Below, in pieces: positions 34,411-44,261 of a DNA stretch of 64,000 nucleotides. How positions within the stretch are numbered: the first letter of the stretch is position 1; each line of letters begins with the position of its first letter. The stretch comes from Bacteroidetes bacterium HGW-Bacteroidetes-16 (GTDB lineage: Bacteria; Bacteroidota; Bacteroidia; Bacteroidales; F082), in contig PHDN01000010.1 of assembly GCA_002840975.1 (NCBI GenBank), positions 62,001 to 126,000 on the forward strand. Reading direction: 5' to 3'. A model generated the notes under the pieces. The model saw only the letters and a program-made list of their open reading frames with translations, ran no database searches and was not told where the DNA came from. A program made the position numbers and the translations under genes.

Positions 34411-34875
34411 ATGAACCAAAAAGCAGAAAAAGTAAATAATGCGTCAAATTTATTAAAGAAATTCTCGACAATTTTCCCGGATGAGTCACATTGTCTTGAA
34501 ATGCTTGCGGAATTAAAGTGGAAAGATGGATTTGTGTGCCGCCATTGCGGTCATACCAATTGGTGTCATGGTAAAAGCGTAACTTCACGGCGATGCACCA
34601 AGTGTAAAAGGGAGGAATCGGCTACCGCCCACACGATATTTCATCATTGCAAATTCTCACTTAATGTTGCCATGAAGTTGTCATTGCTTGTGTGTCAAAT
34701 TCCTGACATTTCGTCATACGAACTGAGCCGGCAGGTTAAAATACGTCACATGACCTGTTATCATTTTCAAAAAAAATTGCTGGTTTGCCAACAAGGGCAG
34801 CCTGAAAATGAGCTATTAAAGGAACTGCTGAAGGAAATGACAAAACGATTAGAGCACCAAACTTTAATCATATAG
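34411..34875 (+). CDS. Transposase zinc-ribbon domain protein without catalytic domain
   Basis: A 154-residue protein with the N-terminal half of IS1595/ISXO2-type transposases: a helix (SNLLKKFSTIFPDESHCLEML), the zinc ribbon CRHCGHTNWCHG to RRCTKCKREESATAHTIFHH, and the following helical segment. The DDE nuclease domain that normally follows is absent; the frame stops at 34875 and nothing similar follows. No inverted repeats or target duplications were seen. It may be a stably kept DNA-binding protein, or a remnant. The upstream frame to 34327 starts before the likely promoter. Confidence 0.75.
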   Translation: MNQKAEKVNNASNLLKKFSTIFPDESHCLEMLAELKWKDGFVCRHCGHTNWCHGKSVTSRRCTKCKREESATAHTIFHHCKFSLNVAMKLSLLVCQIPDISSYELSRQVKIRHMTCYHFQKKLLVCQQGQPENELLKELLKEMTKRLEHQTLII

Positions 34876-34917
34876 AGGAAAAGGCATTCTTTGCTTGTTT
34901 AAAAAAGCAGAAACGTA

Positions 34918-35814
34918 TTATTGCTTTAAATGGACAGCCTTTGGTCCCACCACAAGTTCCGCTTCCCTTCCCATCACCAGCGCATGGTTATCAGGTTTGT
35001 GACCCGCCGGGCAACCATAGGCCACTGGAAAATCAAATTCTTCAACAGCCTCCGCGATAATTTCTTCGGCAGTTTTTCCAAAAGGGACGGTGTTGTCATT
35101 CATGCCATTCATGCCGCCAATGACCAGCCCGGCCAGCTTGCCCAGCTTCCCTGCCCGCTTCAATCCCATCATCATGCGGTCGATGTGATAAAGGTACTCG
35201 TCCAGGTCTTCCAGAAATAAGATGGCTCCGTCCATTTCTGGAAAAGAACGGCTGCCTAGCAAACTATATAAAACAGACAGGTTACCACCAACAAGTTTGG
35301 CTTTTGCTTTTCCCTTTCGGGAGATTGATTGCATTGGCCATATGATTTGATCTGGTTTTCCTGACAAGGCTGCAAACAGCGACCGCAATGATTCAGTATT
35401 GTTGACATCAAAACCTAAGGGCATTGGTCCGTGGATGGTTTCAATTCCGTAAAGACTATTCACATGGCCATGAAAAACAGTAATATCACTGTAACCGACC
35501 AACCATTTTGGGTGCTGAACAAATTTCGAAAAATCAAGCCGATCGATAATTCGAACACTTCCATAACCTCCTCGTACAAAAAAAATGGCTTTGATGGTTG
35601 GATCATCCAGCAAGTGCTGCAGGTACGTGGTTCGGTGCACATCATCTCCGGCAAACTGGTTATAAGCCAGGAAGAGATTTTCATCAAACACCACTTCAAA
35701 CCCTTTTTGTTTGAGGAGCCTGATCCCAAAAGCCAACTCCTGTTGGCTGACTTTACGTGCCGGAGCGGCCAGTGCAATTTTATCTCCTTTTTTCAGAGGG
35801 GGCGGACTGATCAT
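34918..35814 (-). CDS. ldcA: LD-carboxypeptidase (S66 family)
   Basis: Cleaves L-lysine/D-amino acid bonds, typically trimming the tetrapeptide in murein recycling. The 298-residue protein shows the S66 fold: [14 protein letters not shown] at the N-terminus, [12 protein letters not shown], the nucleophile serine in [10 protein letters not shown], the glutamate in [17 protein letters not shown] and the histidine in [12 protein letters not shown]. No signal peptide, so cytoplasmic. The related MccF peptidases share these motifs, so a microcin-type substrate cannot be excluded. Divergent from metG with a 50-base gap. Confidence 0.9.
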   Translation of the reverse strand: MISPPPLKKGDKIALAAPARKVSQQELAFGIRLLKQKGFEVVFDENLFLAYNQFAGDDVHRTTYLQHLLDDPTIKAIFFVRGGYGSVRIIDRLDFSKFVQHPKWLVGYSDITVFHGHVNSLYGIETIHGPMPLGFDVNNTESLRSLFAALSGKPDQIIWPMQSISRKGKAKAKLVGGNLSVLYSLLGSRSFPEMDGAILFLEDLDEYLYHIDRMMMGLKRAGKLGKLAGLVIGGMNGMNDNTVPFGKTAEEIIAEAVEEFDFPVAYGCPAGHKPDNHALVMGREAELVVGPKAVHLKQ

Positions 35815-35830
35815 ATTTGCATCGATTGAT

Positions 35831-35838
35831 TAACTTTG
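35831..35838 (+). promoter_or_regulatory. -7 promoter element (TAACTTTG) of metG
   Basis: Exact TAnnTTTG match 27 bases before the chosen metG start. Confidence 0.5.
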
Positions 35839-35864
35839 CCGAAATTACGGAAAATTTGATGTGT

Positions 35865-37913
35865 ATGTCTAAAAATTTCAAACGAACCACCATTACTTCG
35901 GCCCTGCCTTATGCCAACGGGCCCATCCACATCGGCCATTTGGCTGGTGTTTACGTGCCTGCTGACATATACGCACGTTATTTAAGGATGCGTGGCGAAG
36001 ACGTGCTTTTTATTGGCGGATCGGATGAACATGGAGTACCCATTACCATCAAAGCCCGGAAAGAAGGCATCACACCACAACAAGTAGTCGACCGGTATCA
36101 TAACCAGATTAAAGAATCGTTTGAGACTTTTGGGATTTCGTTTGATATTTATTCCCGAACCTCCTCCCCCATTCACCACGAAACCGCTTCCGAATTTTTT
36201 AAAAAGTTATTTGAATCAGGAAAGTTTATCGAGAACACCAATCAGCAATACTACGACGAGGACAACAATCAGTTTTTGGCGGATCGTTACATTACTGGAA
36301 CCTGTCCTCATTGCGGTTTCGAACGCGCCTATGGCGATCAGTGCGAAAACTGCGGTACTTCGCTGAGTCCCATGGAATTGATTAACCCTAAATCCGCTTT
36401 AAGCGGAAATGTACCTGTGCTAAAAAACACCACACACTGGTATTTGCCACTTGAAGATTATGAGCCCTGGCTCACCGAATGGATTCTTGAAGGTCATAAA
36501 GACGACTGGAAGACCAATGTTTACGGGCAGGTTAAAAGCTGGATCGATCAGGGGTTAAAACCACGTGCCGTAACCCGCGACCTGGATTGGGGAGTGAAAG
36601 TGCCCATCGAAGGCGCTGATGGAAAAGTGCTCTATGTGTGGTTTGATGCTCCCATTGGCTATATATCAGCCGCCAAGGACTGGTCAGTAAAAACCGGAAA
36701 GGACTGGGAACCATACTGGAAAAGCGCTGACACCAAACTGGTTCATTTCATCGGCAAGGACAACATCGTGTTTCACTGCATTATTTTTCCGGTGATGCTT
36801 AAAGCTGAAGGCAGTTTTATCCTACCGGAGAATGTACCCGCCAACGAATTTTTAAACCTCGAAAACGATAAAATTTCAACCTCACGCAACTGGGCGGTTT
36901 GGTTGCACGAATACCTGGAGGATTTCCCGGGCAAGCAGGATGTGTTGCGTTATGTGCTCACAGCCAATGCACCCGAAACCAAAGACAACGATTTTACCTG
37001 GAAGGATTTTCAGGCGCGAAACAACAACGAACTGCTGGCCATCTATGGCAACTTTGTAAACCGTACACTGGTACTGACCCAAAAATATTTTAACGGTCAG
37101 GTGCCGGAACGTGGAGAGCTGGATGAAATTTCAAAAACGGCCCTGGAAGAAATGGCCCGATATCCTGAAACCATCAGTGCTTCCATCGAACGTTACCGCT
37201 TTCGCGAAGCCCTTTCGGAACTCATGAACCTGGCACGTTTGGGGAATAAATACCTTACCGAAATGGAACCCTGGAAACTCATCAAAACCGATGAAGCAAA
37301 GGTGAAGGTGATTTTAAATGTTTCGTTGCAAATTGTCGCCAACCTGTCGGTACTTTCAGAGCCATTTCTACCCTTCTCAGCTAAAAAGTTGCAGGAGATG
37401 ATCGACCTTACCGGGCTATTATGGAAGGATGCGGGTGGTGATAACCTGCTTAAACCGGGGCATCAGCTACAGCAACCGGATTTTCTTTTTGCCCGCATTG
37501 AAGACGAAGAAGTGGAAAAACAGGTGCAAAAATTGCTCGACACCAAAAAGGAAAACCAAAATGCAGCACCTGCGAAACCGGCCAAAGAGCCTATCGAATT
37601 TGAGGATTTCATGAAAATGGATATCCGAACCGGTACCATTCTGGAAGCCGAAAAAGTGCCAAAGACAAAAAAACTCCTCAAATTAAAAATTGATACCGGC
37701 ATCGATCAACGTACGGTGGTTTCAGGGATTGCTGAATTTTACGAACCGGAAGATATCATTGGTCGCAAGGTGAGCATTCTGGTTAACCTGGCACCGCGAA
37801 AGCTAAAAGGCATCGACTCGCAAGGGATGATTTTAATGGCTGAAGACAAAGATGGAAAGCTTTGTTTTGTGAGCCCGACCGAAGATTTTAATAACGGAAG
37901 TGAAATAAAGTAA
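35865..37913 (+). CDS. metG: Methionyl-tRNA synthetase with C-terminal tRNA-binding domain
   Basis: Charges initiator and elongator tRNA-Met. The 682-residue protein has the class I HIGH-type motif ([13 protein letters not shown]), a zinc knuckle ([19 protein letters not shown]), the KMSKS equivalent as KISTS followed by [10 protein letters not shown], and a C-terminal EMAPII/Trbp111 domain (about 575-682, [20 protein letters not shown]). KISTS is usual for Bacteroidetes MetRS. An ATG at 35859 is an equally possible start; the frame back to 35817 starts before the promoter. Transaldolase follows 6 bases on. Confidence 0.96.
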   Translation: MSKNFKRTTITSALPYANGPIHIGHLAGVYVPADIYARYLRMRGEDVLFIGGSDEHGVPITIKARKEGITPQQVVDRYHNQIKESFETFGISFDIYSRTSSPIHHETASEFFKKLFESGKFIENTNQQYYDEDNNQFLADRYITGTCPHCGFERAYGDQCENCGTSLSPMELINPKSALSGNVPVLKNTTHWYLPLEDYEPWLTEWILEGHKDDWKTNVYGQVKSWIDQGLKPRAVTRDLDWGVKVPIEGADGKVLYVWFDAPIGYISAAKDWSVKTGKDWEPYWKSADTKLVHFIGKDNIVFHCIIFPVMLKAEGSFILPENVPANEFLNLENDKISTSRNWAVWLHEYLEDFPGKQDVLRYVLTANAPETKDNDFTWKDFQARNNNELLAIYGNFVNRTLVLTQKYFNGQVPERGELDEISKTALEEMARYPETISASIERYRFREALSELMNLARLGNKYLTEMEPWKLIKTDEAKVKVILNVSLQIVANLSVLSEPFLPFSAKKLQEMIDLTGLLWKDAGGDNLLKPGHQLQQPDFLFARIEDEEVEKQVQKLLDTKKENQNAAPAKPAKEPIEFEDFMKMDIRTGTILEAEKVPKTKKLLKLKIDTGIDQRTVVSGIAEFYEPEDIIGRKVSILVNLAPRKLKGIDSQGMILMAEDKDGKLCFVSPTEDFNNGSEIK

Positions 37914-37919
37914 ACTAAG

Positions 37920-38879
37920 ATGAACGCATTAGAACAACTTAAAAAATATACCCGCGTGGTTGCCGACACCGGCGATTTTGAGTCGATGAGGCAATACCTG
38001 CCGGTGGATGCCACCACCAATCCAAGCCTGATTTATGCCTCCGCACAGGACGGGAGATATGCCGGATTGGTAGACGAGGCCATCGCTTACGCTAAGGCAA
38101 ATGCCAGTGGAGAGGCCAATCAGTTGTCCTTGTGTTTGGATAAACTGGCCGTAAATTTCGGACTTGAAATCCTTAAAATTGTACCTGGTCGTGTTTCCAC
38201 TGAAGTGGATGCACGACTGTCGTTCGATACCCGGGGATCCATTGCCAAAGCACGTCAGTTAATCACACTGTACGCCGATGCCGGTATTCCTAAAGAGCGT
38301 ATACTGATCAAGGTAGCCTCCACCTGGGAAGGTATAAATGCGGCCGAGGTATTGGAAAAAGAAGGCATTCATTGTAATCTGACATTGCTGTTCAGCAAGA
38401 TACAAGCCGTTGCATGCGCCGAAGCGGGTGCTCAACTGATTTCTCCCTTTGTGGGCCGTATATTGGATTGGCATAAAAAAGATAGAAATGTTGACCATAT
38501 TCCTGCCACAGAAGATCCGGGAGTAATGTCAGTAACCGAAATTTTCCATTACTATAAGAAATTCGGCTATGCCACCGAAGTGATGGGAGCCAGTTTTAGA
38601 AACACCGGGGAAATTATGGAGTTGGCAGGTTGCGATCTGTTGACCATTGCACCGAGCCTGCTGGGCGAACTGGATAACATGGAAAACATCGAACTTCCTA
38701 AGAAGCTGGACGAAACCAAGTCGGCAGCGATGAACTTGGAAAAAATACATGCCGATGAAGCTACTTTTCGCTGGTTGCTGAACGAAGATGCCATGGCCAC
38801 CGAAAAACTGGCTGAAGGCATCCGGAAATTCACTGATGATTTGATCAAACTGGAAAATTTTGTGAAGGGGAAGATGTAA
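37920..38879 (+). CDS. tal: Transaldolase
   Basis: Moves a dihydroxyacetone unit in the non-oxidative pentose phosphate pathway. The 319-residue TalB-type protein has [13 protein letters not shown], the [12 protein letters not shown] segment, the Schiff-base lysine in [13 protein letters not shown], and HCNLTLLFS with PFVGRILDW. Full length for the TalB class, not the short fructose-6-phosphate aldolase class. Immediately follows metG and is probably co-transcribed. Confidence 0.95.
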   Translation: MNALEQLKKYTRVVADTGDFESMRQYLPVDATTNPSLIYASAQDGRYAGLVDEAIAYAKANASGEANQLSLCLDKLAVNFGLEILKIVPGRVSTEVDARLSFDTRGSIAKARQLITLYADAGIPKERILIKVASTWEGINAAEVLEKEGIHCNLTLLFSKIQAVACAEAGAQLISPFVGRILDWHKKDRNVDHIPATEDPGVMSVTEIFHYYKKFGYATEVMGASFRNTGEIMELAGCDLLTIAPSLLGELDNMENIELPKKLDETKSAAMNLEKIHADEATFRWLLNEDAMATEKLAEGIRKFTDDLIKLENFVKGKM

Positions 38880-38937
38880 TTGTTGATTGTCATCATCAGC
38901 TAAAGAGAACAGTCGTTTTTTAGCTGGAAATTTTTAT

Positions 38938-38945
38938 TACTTTTG
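38938..38945 (+). promoter_or_regulatory. -7 promoter element (TACTTTTG) of tRNA-Arg
   Basis: Exact TAnnTTTG match 14 bases upstream of the mature tRNA 5' end. Confidence 0.5.
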
Positions 38946-38959
38946 CGCCTGAAATGCTT

Positions 38960-39031
38960 GGCCCCGTAGTTCAACGGATAGAATAGAAGTTTCCTAAACT
39001 TTAGATAGTGGTTCGATTCCACTCGGGGCTA
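38960..39031 (+). tRNA. tRNA-Arg, anticodon CCT
   Basis: Folds as a standard cloverleaf: acceptor GGCCCCG with CGGGGCT (first pair G-T), D arm with TTCAACGGATA, anticodon stem GAAGT/ACTTT around the loop TTCCTAA with anticodon CCT, and T arm AGTGG-TTCGATT-CCACT. Discriminator A; CCA is not encoded. It reads AGG codons. Confidence 0.93.
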
Positions 39032-39055
39032 CAACCTTTTCCTGACAATTTTACC

Positions 39056-39298
39056 ATGTACTATGTTTATGCCATTGTGAGTGAGGTGGATCAACGGATT
39101 TACGTTGGCTTTACCACGGATGTGGAAAAAAGACTCAAAGAACACTACAGTGGAAAAACAACTTCTACCAAAGGTCCCAGGCCATGGAATATTTTAGTTG
39201 TTGAAGAAGTGACAAGCAGAGAAGAAGCAAGAAAAAGGGAGAAATATCTTAAAAGCGGTATAGGAAAAGAATACCTCAAGAAGGTTAGGGATAAATAG
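39056..39298 (+). CDS. GIY-YIG endonuclease-domain protein
   Basis: An 80-residue stand-alone GIY-YIG domain: YYVYAIVS and RIYVGFT (YVY...YVG variant of GIY-YIG), the catalytic arginine region VEKRLKEH, the metal-binding glutamate region VEEVTSREEARKREKYLK, and the tail YLKKVRDK. Small proteins of this type are common in Bacteroidetes; a repair or mobile-element role is suggested but not proven. A longer frame back to 39008 reads through the tRNA 3' half and is rejected. It begins 24 bases after the tRNA and is probably carried on the same transcript. Confidence 0.85.
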   Translation: MYYVYAIVSEVDQRIYVGFTTDVEKRLKEHYSGKTTSTKGPRPWNILVVEEVTSREEARKREKYLKSGIGKEYLKKVRDK

Positions 39299-39313
39299 GA
39301 GGTTCAACGGATA

Positions 39314-39325
39314 CCTGCCGGCAGG
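39314..39325. repeat. 12-bp perfect palindrome after the GIY-YIG gene
   Basis: CCTGCCGGCAGG, a self-complementary 12-mer directly after a 12-base copy of part of the tRNA D arm. It may be a terminator-like or dispersed element; no T-run follows. Confidence 0.45.
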
Positions 39326-39463
39326 CTGAAAGGAAACCGCCTTATAATCTCGTACGACACCATACCATCAACCATTACAATCTCTCATCGACAAGCCTAT
39401 ATGTTCGTAAATTGTTAGCATCGGTCAAAAAAAGTCAATTTACCGGTTTGAATGGGAAAAAGT

Positions 39464-39471
39464 TACTTTTG
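39464..39471 (+). promoter_or_regulatory. -7 promoter element (TACTTTTG) of the M6 peptidase gene
   Basis: Exact TAnnTTTG match about 74 bases before the ATG at 39545. Confidence 0.45.
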
Positions 39472-39544
39472 TGCTTTGAAATGACAACCGGATCGTGATT
39501 GGTGTTTGTCGCTTCGTAAATTTTACCTTTATAAATGATAAACT

Positions 39545-42187
39545 ATGATACAGAAATTCCTTCCATTGAAAGCCCTCTTTTTTTCACTCCTTATGATCGG
39601 GTCCTCCCTGCTACAGGCGGCATGGCTTCAAAATGAGCCCATGGTTGTTTCACAGCCAAATGGGACCGAAATCCATTGCTTTGCCACCGGTGATGAATTT
39701 TATAATTGGCTGCACGATGCTGAAAATTACACCATCATTCAGAGTTCGGAGGATGGGTATTATTACTATGCTGAATTGGCAGATGGAAAGTTGAATCCCT
39801 CGCTTTACCGCGTCGGAGAAATAAACCCGGGCACTACCACTCTTGTGGCCGGAGCCAACATCAGTGGCCTGCAAATGAAACTCGTCAGAGAAAAAACAGA
39901 GGCCGACATGCAGATCACAAAAAGCAAACTGAGCGATTCGCCTACAGCCGGAACCCTCAATAACCTGGTAATTTATATCCGTTTTAGTGATCAGCCTGAA
40001 TTTACTTCCGATACCATAGAAAACTACCTTAAATTCAATAACACAGAACCGGGGGCCAACTCAGTATTCAATTATTTCCAGGAAATATCATATGACCAGC
40101 TTCAACTGCCTTCCACTTTCTATCCTGTACCACCCGACAACATTATTCTTTCTTACCAGGATGCTTTTCCCCGAAACTATTATATTCCTTATAACGCGGT
40201 TACCAACCCGGATGGATATCAAAATGGCAATCAACGTACCCAACGCGAGCATCAACTGTTGGCCAATGCCGTTACATACATCAACCTGAACTCGCCCGTG
40301 CCAACGTCACTCGATCTTGATTACAACAACGATGGCAATGTTGACAATGTTGTATTCATAATCAGAGGGGCTCCAACGGCCTGGTCCACGCTTTTGTGGC
40401 CCCACCGTTGGAGTTTGTTCAGCGAAACAGTTTTTATCAACGACAAGCGTGTGTGGGATTTCAACTTTCAATTGGAAACACACATGGCGAGCAGCGGCGT
40501 GGGTGTTCTTTGTCACGAAATGTATCACTCATTGGGTGCTCCCGACCTCTATCGTTACAACAACAACGAAATAACACCCATTGGCCCCTGGGATATTATG
40601 GCAGCCAACAACAATCCACCACAATATATGGGTGCCTTTATGAAATATAAATACGGGGGTTGGATTGAGGATATTCCATGGATTACCGAGAGCGGAACCT
40701 ACTCCATTAAACCGCTTACCAGTGCCCAAAACAATGCTTTTCGAATCCATTCACAAAATTCGTCACAAGAGTATTTTGTAGTGGAATATCGCAAAAAGGA
40801 AGGCACTTTTGAATCCACCCTGCCCAAAAGCGGACTGTTGATTTATCGCATCAATCCTGCTGCCGGCAATGGAAATGCTTCAGGACCACCTGATGAGGTT
40901 TATGTGTTTCGCCCGGATGGCTCGCTTACCAATACAGGCAACCTCAACAATGCCGTTTTTGGTACCGATTATGACCGAACCGAATTCAACGACTATACGA
41001 ACCCGAACGCATTTTTGCAGAATGGTAGCGTTGGTGGTGTTTATATTTATGATGTATCTTCAATCGGCGATTCAATGACATTTTCAGTCGATTTCCCCGG
41101 GCAAACTCAGGCAGCGTTTTCCTCCAACATAAAAGTAGCTTGCGTGGGTGAAGCCATCCAATTTTACGATCAATCAACAGGCATCCCTGACAGCTGGGAA
41201 TGGATTTTTGAACCTGCCCTAGCCACCTATTTAGAAGGGTCCGACTCCACTTCTAAAAATCCGGTCGTGTCATTTAATCAGGAAGGTGATTACACAATTA
41301 CCCTTACGGCATCGAATGACTTTGGACCAAGCACGATCCATCAAACTGATTATTTGCACATAGGGTCTCTGTATTCCTGGTTTACCGAAAACTTTGAATC
41401 AGGTGCTTTCACCAATGGTTCCTGGAGCATCGAGAATCCGGACAATGGTATTACCTGGGGTCTCCATAATGTAGGTGGCAACGGTGGCTCGCTGGCTGCC
41501 GGTATTGATTTCAGGAATTATTATTCCATTGGGCAAAGAGACCGTTTGATCTCCATGCCTTTCGATTTGAGCAACCTGAGCAACGCAAATCTTTCGTTTG
41601 AGCATGCTTATGCCCAAAACACTTCCATGGTACCCTATACCGACTCACTCATCGTTTATCTTTCAGATGATTGCGGACTAAGTTGGTTGCGTTTGGCAGC
41701 TTATGGTGAAGATGGCAACGGCAGTTTTGCCACTCATGAGCCAACCGAGGACGTCTTTTTTCCTCTTGTAGCTACCGACTGGTGCGGACAAGGATGGGGG
41801 AGTTTATGCAATAACATCAATCTCAGCAATTGGGCTGGCCAACGGGATATACGCATTGCTTTCGAAACCTATAGCTTTTATGGAAATCCTATTCTCATCG
41901 ACAATATTGAAGTGTCGCAATATGTTAGTCAGGAAGAAAATCTCTTTGCGGGCAATGATATTCAAATCTTCCCCAACCCAAGTTCAGGGAGTTTTACGAT
42001 CAGGGTGACGCAATCAGATGAACCCGTGCAGTTTAAAATGTACAATCCAATGGGTCAACTTTTATTTGAGGCGATGGTTAATAAATCTATTTCCGTTGAA
42101 AAGCAAAGTAACTGGACACCTGGAATTTATCTTTTACACTTCAATGGTAAGGAAGGCCACACCGTTAAAAAACTAATCATCGATTAA
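39545..42187 (+). CDS. M6-family metallopeptidase with PKD-like and T9SS sorting domains
   Basis: An 880-residue secreted protein: signal peptide (1-25), M6-like N-terminal region, zinc peptidase domain with HEMYHSLGAPD (H324, E325, H328 and D334 as third ligand), an Asp/Asn-rich DYNNDGNVDN (259-268) that looks like a calcium loop, a PKD-like domain (about 520-610), a jelly-roll region and a C-terminal type A T9SS tail (IFPNPSSGSFTIRV). Relatives (immune inhibitor A family) degrade host or environmental proteins. Convergent with xseA, 35 bases apart. Confidence 0.92.
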   Translation: MIQKFLPLKALFFSLLMIGSSLLQAAWLQNEPMVVSQPNGTEIHCFATGDEFYNWLHDAENYTIIQSSEDGYYYYAELADGKLNPSLYRVGEINPGTTTLVAGANISGLQMKLVREKTEADMQITKSKLSDSPTAGTLNNLVIYIRFSDQPEFTSDTIENYLKFNNTEPGANSVFNYFQEISYDQLQLPSTFYPVPPDNIILSYQDAFPRNYYIPYNAVTNPDGYQNGNQRTQREHQLLANAVTYINLNSPVPTSLDLDYNNDGNVDNVVFIIRGAPTAWSTLLWPHRWSLFSETVFINDKRVWDFNFQLETHMASSGVGVLCHEMYHSLGAPDLYRYNNNEITPIGPWDIMAANNNPPQYMGAFMKYKYGGWIEDIPWITESGTYSIKPLTSAQNNAFRIHSQNSSQEYFVVEYRKKEGTFESTLPKSGLLIYRINPAAGNGNASGPPDEVYVFRPDGSLTNTGNLNNAVFGTDYDRTEFNDYTNPNAFLQNGSVGGVYIYDVSSIGDSMTFSVDFPGQTQAAFSSNIKVACVGEAIQFYDQSTGIPDSWEWIFEPALATYLEGSDSTSKNPVVSFNQEGDYTITLTASNDFGPSTIHQTDYLHIGSLYSWFTENFESGAFTNGSWSIENPDNGITWGLHNVGGNGGSLAAGIDFRNYYSIGQRDRLISMPFDLSNLSNANLSFEHAYAQNTSMVPYTDSLIVYLSDDCGLSWLRLAAYGEDGNGSFATHEPTEDVFFPLVATDWCGQGWGSLCNNINLSNWAGQRDIRIAFETYSFYGNPILIDNIEVSQYVSQEENLFAGNDIQIFPNPSSGSFTIRVTQSDEPVQFKMYNPMGQLLFEAMVNKSISVEKQSNWTPGIYLLHFNGKEGHTVKKLIID

Positions 42188-42222
42188 CGGATAGTAGCGA
42201 GTGCCTTGTAAAGGGGGTTTTT

Positions 42223-43626
42223 CTATGGTTCCAACTCCTGGATGATGCTGGTGGTTTTACCTTGGTAATATTGAGTTTCAATTTTATCTCCGGTGTGCAA
42301 ATCCACGGTGCTTTTGATAGGTTTCCCGTTACGAAAGGTAATGCTAAATCCTCTTTTCAGAATATTCACCGGGTCGAGCAACCTGATTTTCTCCTCCACC
42401 CCTTCTATTTTCTGATGGGCCGTAACCAAGGGTCGGAGACTTGTTTTTACCACAGATGTTGAATATCCGGAGAGTATCACCCCTTGTCGCTTAATGGCCA
42501 TCTGGACGGAAACATCCAGCTTTTCCGAAAGTCCACTTAGTTTATGTCGCTGATGAAGGTTTCTGGATTTTAATTCCTTTTCAAGCACCAGTCCCGAACG
42601 ATTCAACCGGTATTGATGTCCGGCTATCAAGCCGGTAGTCCGCCGGCTTAACCGGTCAGCCAGATGGCTTAACATCTGGTTTTCACCTTCCAACGTTAAC
42701 TGAGGGATTTCCATTAAGGCGGTGGTGGCACCGCTTACACGCTGTATAAACTGGTGCACATGTTGAAGCAGAAAATAGGCCACTTCGGTAGGGGTGATCT
42801 TGTTGCTGTGGGCCACCAGTTCAACCACTGTTTCGTTGGTGGCATGGCCTATTCCGGTAATGACCGGCAGTGGGAAAGTAGCCACGGAAGAAGCCAGCGA
42901 GAAATGATCGAAACTGCTCAGTCCCACATCGCCTCCACCTCCCCTGATAATGACCACCACATCGAAATGGTGTTTTACTTTTTTAATCCGCTCCAATTGT
43001 TGCCTGATAGAAACAACGGCCCCGGTGCCCTGAAGCAACGCCGGAAAAAGCATGGTAAACAACTGATGACCGGCTGCATCTTCGCTCAATATTTTCATGA
43101 AATCATGGTAACCTTTGCTGGTTTCTACCGAAATAATGGCCACCCTGCGAGGCAACAAGGGAAATGCCACCTGATGATTTAAATCAAACAGGCCTTCATT
43201 TTTCAGTTTTGCAATGGATTCGTTTCGTTCACGGGCCATCTCGCCCACCGAAAAGGAAGGATCGATATCTGAAATTTGAAGTGTCAATCCATGTGTGGGA
43301 TGAAAAACCAGGTTGGCTAGAAAAAGAACCTTCATGCCATCACCCAGGTGCTCGCGGGTAATCTCGCGAAATTTACGGTTGATGTCCTGAAAAGGCCCTG
43401 CCCAGATGGTAGCCCGCAGCTGAGCCAATGTCACCCCGTTTTCTTTTTCTACCAAATCGGGATAGCAATGACCGCTTTTTGGATAAAAATTCAATTTGGC
43501 AATCTCAGCCCTGATCCAGTAAGGACGTTGATAGGTTCGGTTGATCACCGATTCGAGGCTTTTTGTCAGCTCGTAAAGGGTGTAAACCTTGCGGGTTGGG
43601 TCGGATATGGGTTGATCGGTGGTCAA
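42223..43626 (-). CDS. xseA: Exodeoxyribonuclease VII large subunit
   Basis: Catalytic subunit of the ExoVII single-strand nuclease. The 467-residue protein begins YTLYELTKSLESVINRTYQ with the OB-fold (PYWIRAEIAKLNFYPKSGH) and has the core RVAIISVETSKGYHDF and VVIIRGGGGDVGLSSFDHF, then the IGHATNETVVELVAHSNKIT region. No ATG is near the N-terminus; the TTG at 43626 is the most likely start. xseB is not adjacent. Confidence 0.93.
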   Translation of the reverse strand: MTTDQPISDPTRKVYTLYELTKSLESVINRTYQRPYWIRAEIAKLNFYPKSGHCYPDLVEKENGVTLAQLRATIWAGPFQDINRKFREITREHLGDGMKVLFLANLVFHPTHGLTLQISDIDPSFSVGEMARERNESIAKLKNEGLFDLNHQVAFPLLPRRVAIISVETSKGYHDFMKILSEDAAGHQLFTMLFPALLQGTGAVVSIRQQLERIKKVKHHFDVVVIIRGGGGDVGLSSFDHFSLASSVATFPLPVITGIGHATNETVVELVAHSNKITPTEVAYFLLQHVHQFIQRVSGATTALMEIPQLTLEGENQMLSHLADRLSRRTTGLIAGHQYRLNRSGLVLEKELKSRNLHQRHKLSGLSEKLDVSVQMAIKRQGVILSGYSTSVVKTSLRPLVTAHQKIEGVEEKIRLLDPVNILKRGFSITFRNGKPIKSTVDLHTGDKIETQYYQGKTTSIIQELEP

Positions 43627-43773
43627 TGTGGTTACGACAAAAAAAAGTTTTCTTCTGCGAAAATAGCTAAAACCAGGCTGAATTGATCTTCTTCAAAAGA
43701 AAACCTGCTGAAAGAATGATCCTGCTAAAGAATTTGAATTTAAGTATTTGAGTGCTTCAATTTAAATAATTGC

Positions 43774-43781
43774 TACTTTTG
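43774..43781 (+). promoter_or_regulatory. Promoter (-33 TTTG, -7 TACTTTTG) of the Rrf2 gene
   Basis: TTTG at 43747-43750 and TACTTTTG at 43774-43781 are separated by 23 bases, a fair fit to the Bacteroidetes consensus, 18 bases before the ATG. Confidence 0.55.
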
Positions 43782-43798
43782 CGAAAACAATAGGTACC

Positions 43799-44197
43799 AT
43801 GGCCAATATAGTTAACTTTTCAGATGCGGCATCCATTGGGTTGCATTGCATGATTATCCTCGCCAAATCGGACAACTCGCTCAATGCCATTCAGCTTTCT
43901 GAGCGCATCGGTAATTCAAAACACCATATCGGGAAGGTGCTTCAGCGATTGGTAAAAGACGGTTTTCTTACTTCACAACGGGGGCCCACAGGTGGGTTTG
44001 AGTTGGCCGTAAAACCGGAAGAGTGTACACTTTACGATATCTACACCTCAATCGAAGGTAAGGCCAGAAATAAAGCCTGCGATTTGATTCATAAGGTATG
44101 CCCACATGACAAATGTATCCGCGACAATGTGGTAAATAAACTCACCAACGAGTTTATTGCTTTCATGAAAAGCCAAACCCTGGCTCAATACATGTAA
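43799..44197 (+). CDS. Rrf2-family transcriptional regulator with three C-terminal cysteines
   Basis: A 132-residue winged-helix regulator of the Rrf2 family (IscR/NsrR relatives): LHCMIILAKSDNSLNAIQLS, then the recognition helix region GNSKHHIGKVLQRLVKDGFL and wing SQRGPTGGFELA. Three cysteines, C94, C101 and C106, lie where family members bind an Fe-S cluster, so a redox or Fe-S input is plausible. The spacing (C-x6-C-x4-C) differs slightly from C-x5-C-x5-C of NsrR/IscR. It stands 312 bases upstream of the PqqD/ATP-grasp gene cluster on the same strand and may control it. Confidence 0.88.
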   Translation: MANIVNFSDAASIGLHCMIILAKSDNSLNAIQLSERIGNSKHHIGKVLQRLVKDGFLTSQRGPTGGFELAVKPEECTLYDIYTSIEGKARNKACDLIHKVCPHDKCIRDNVVNKLTNEFIAFMKSQTLAQYM

Positions 44198-44241
44198 AAA
44201 GCGTAATTTGTTAGCGATATCATTGGAATGCAATTATCCAG

Positions 44242-44261
44242 TTGCGCCATTAGGTGCGCAA
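44242..44261. promoter_or_regulatory. Inverted repeat TTGCGC-N8-GCGCAA, possible operator
   Basis: Six-base arms (44242-44247 and 44256-44261) around an 8-base spacer, located between the Rrf2 gene and the operon. No T-run, so not a terminator. An operator for the neighbouring regulator is possible, but the distance to the operon start is about 250 bases. Confidence 0.35.

Noticed and set aside
36883-36900. Mutated KMSKS motif in methionyl-tRNA synthetase (KISTS)
   Set aside because: This form is usual for Bacteroidetes MetRS; the rest of the site is intact.
39008-39055. N-terminal extension of the GIY-YIG protein read from the tRNA 3' half
   Set aside because: The extension is translated tRNA sequence with a non-ATG start; the ATG at 39056 begins the domain.
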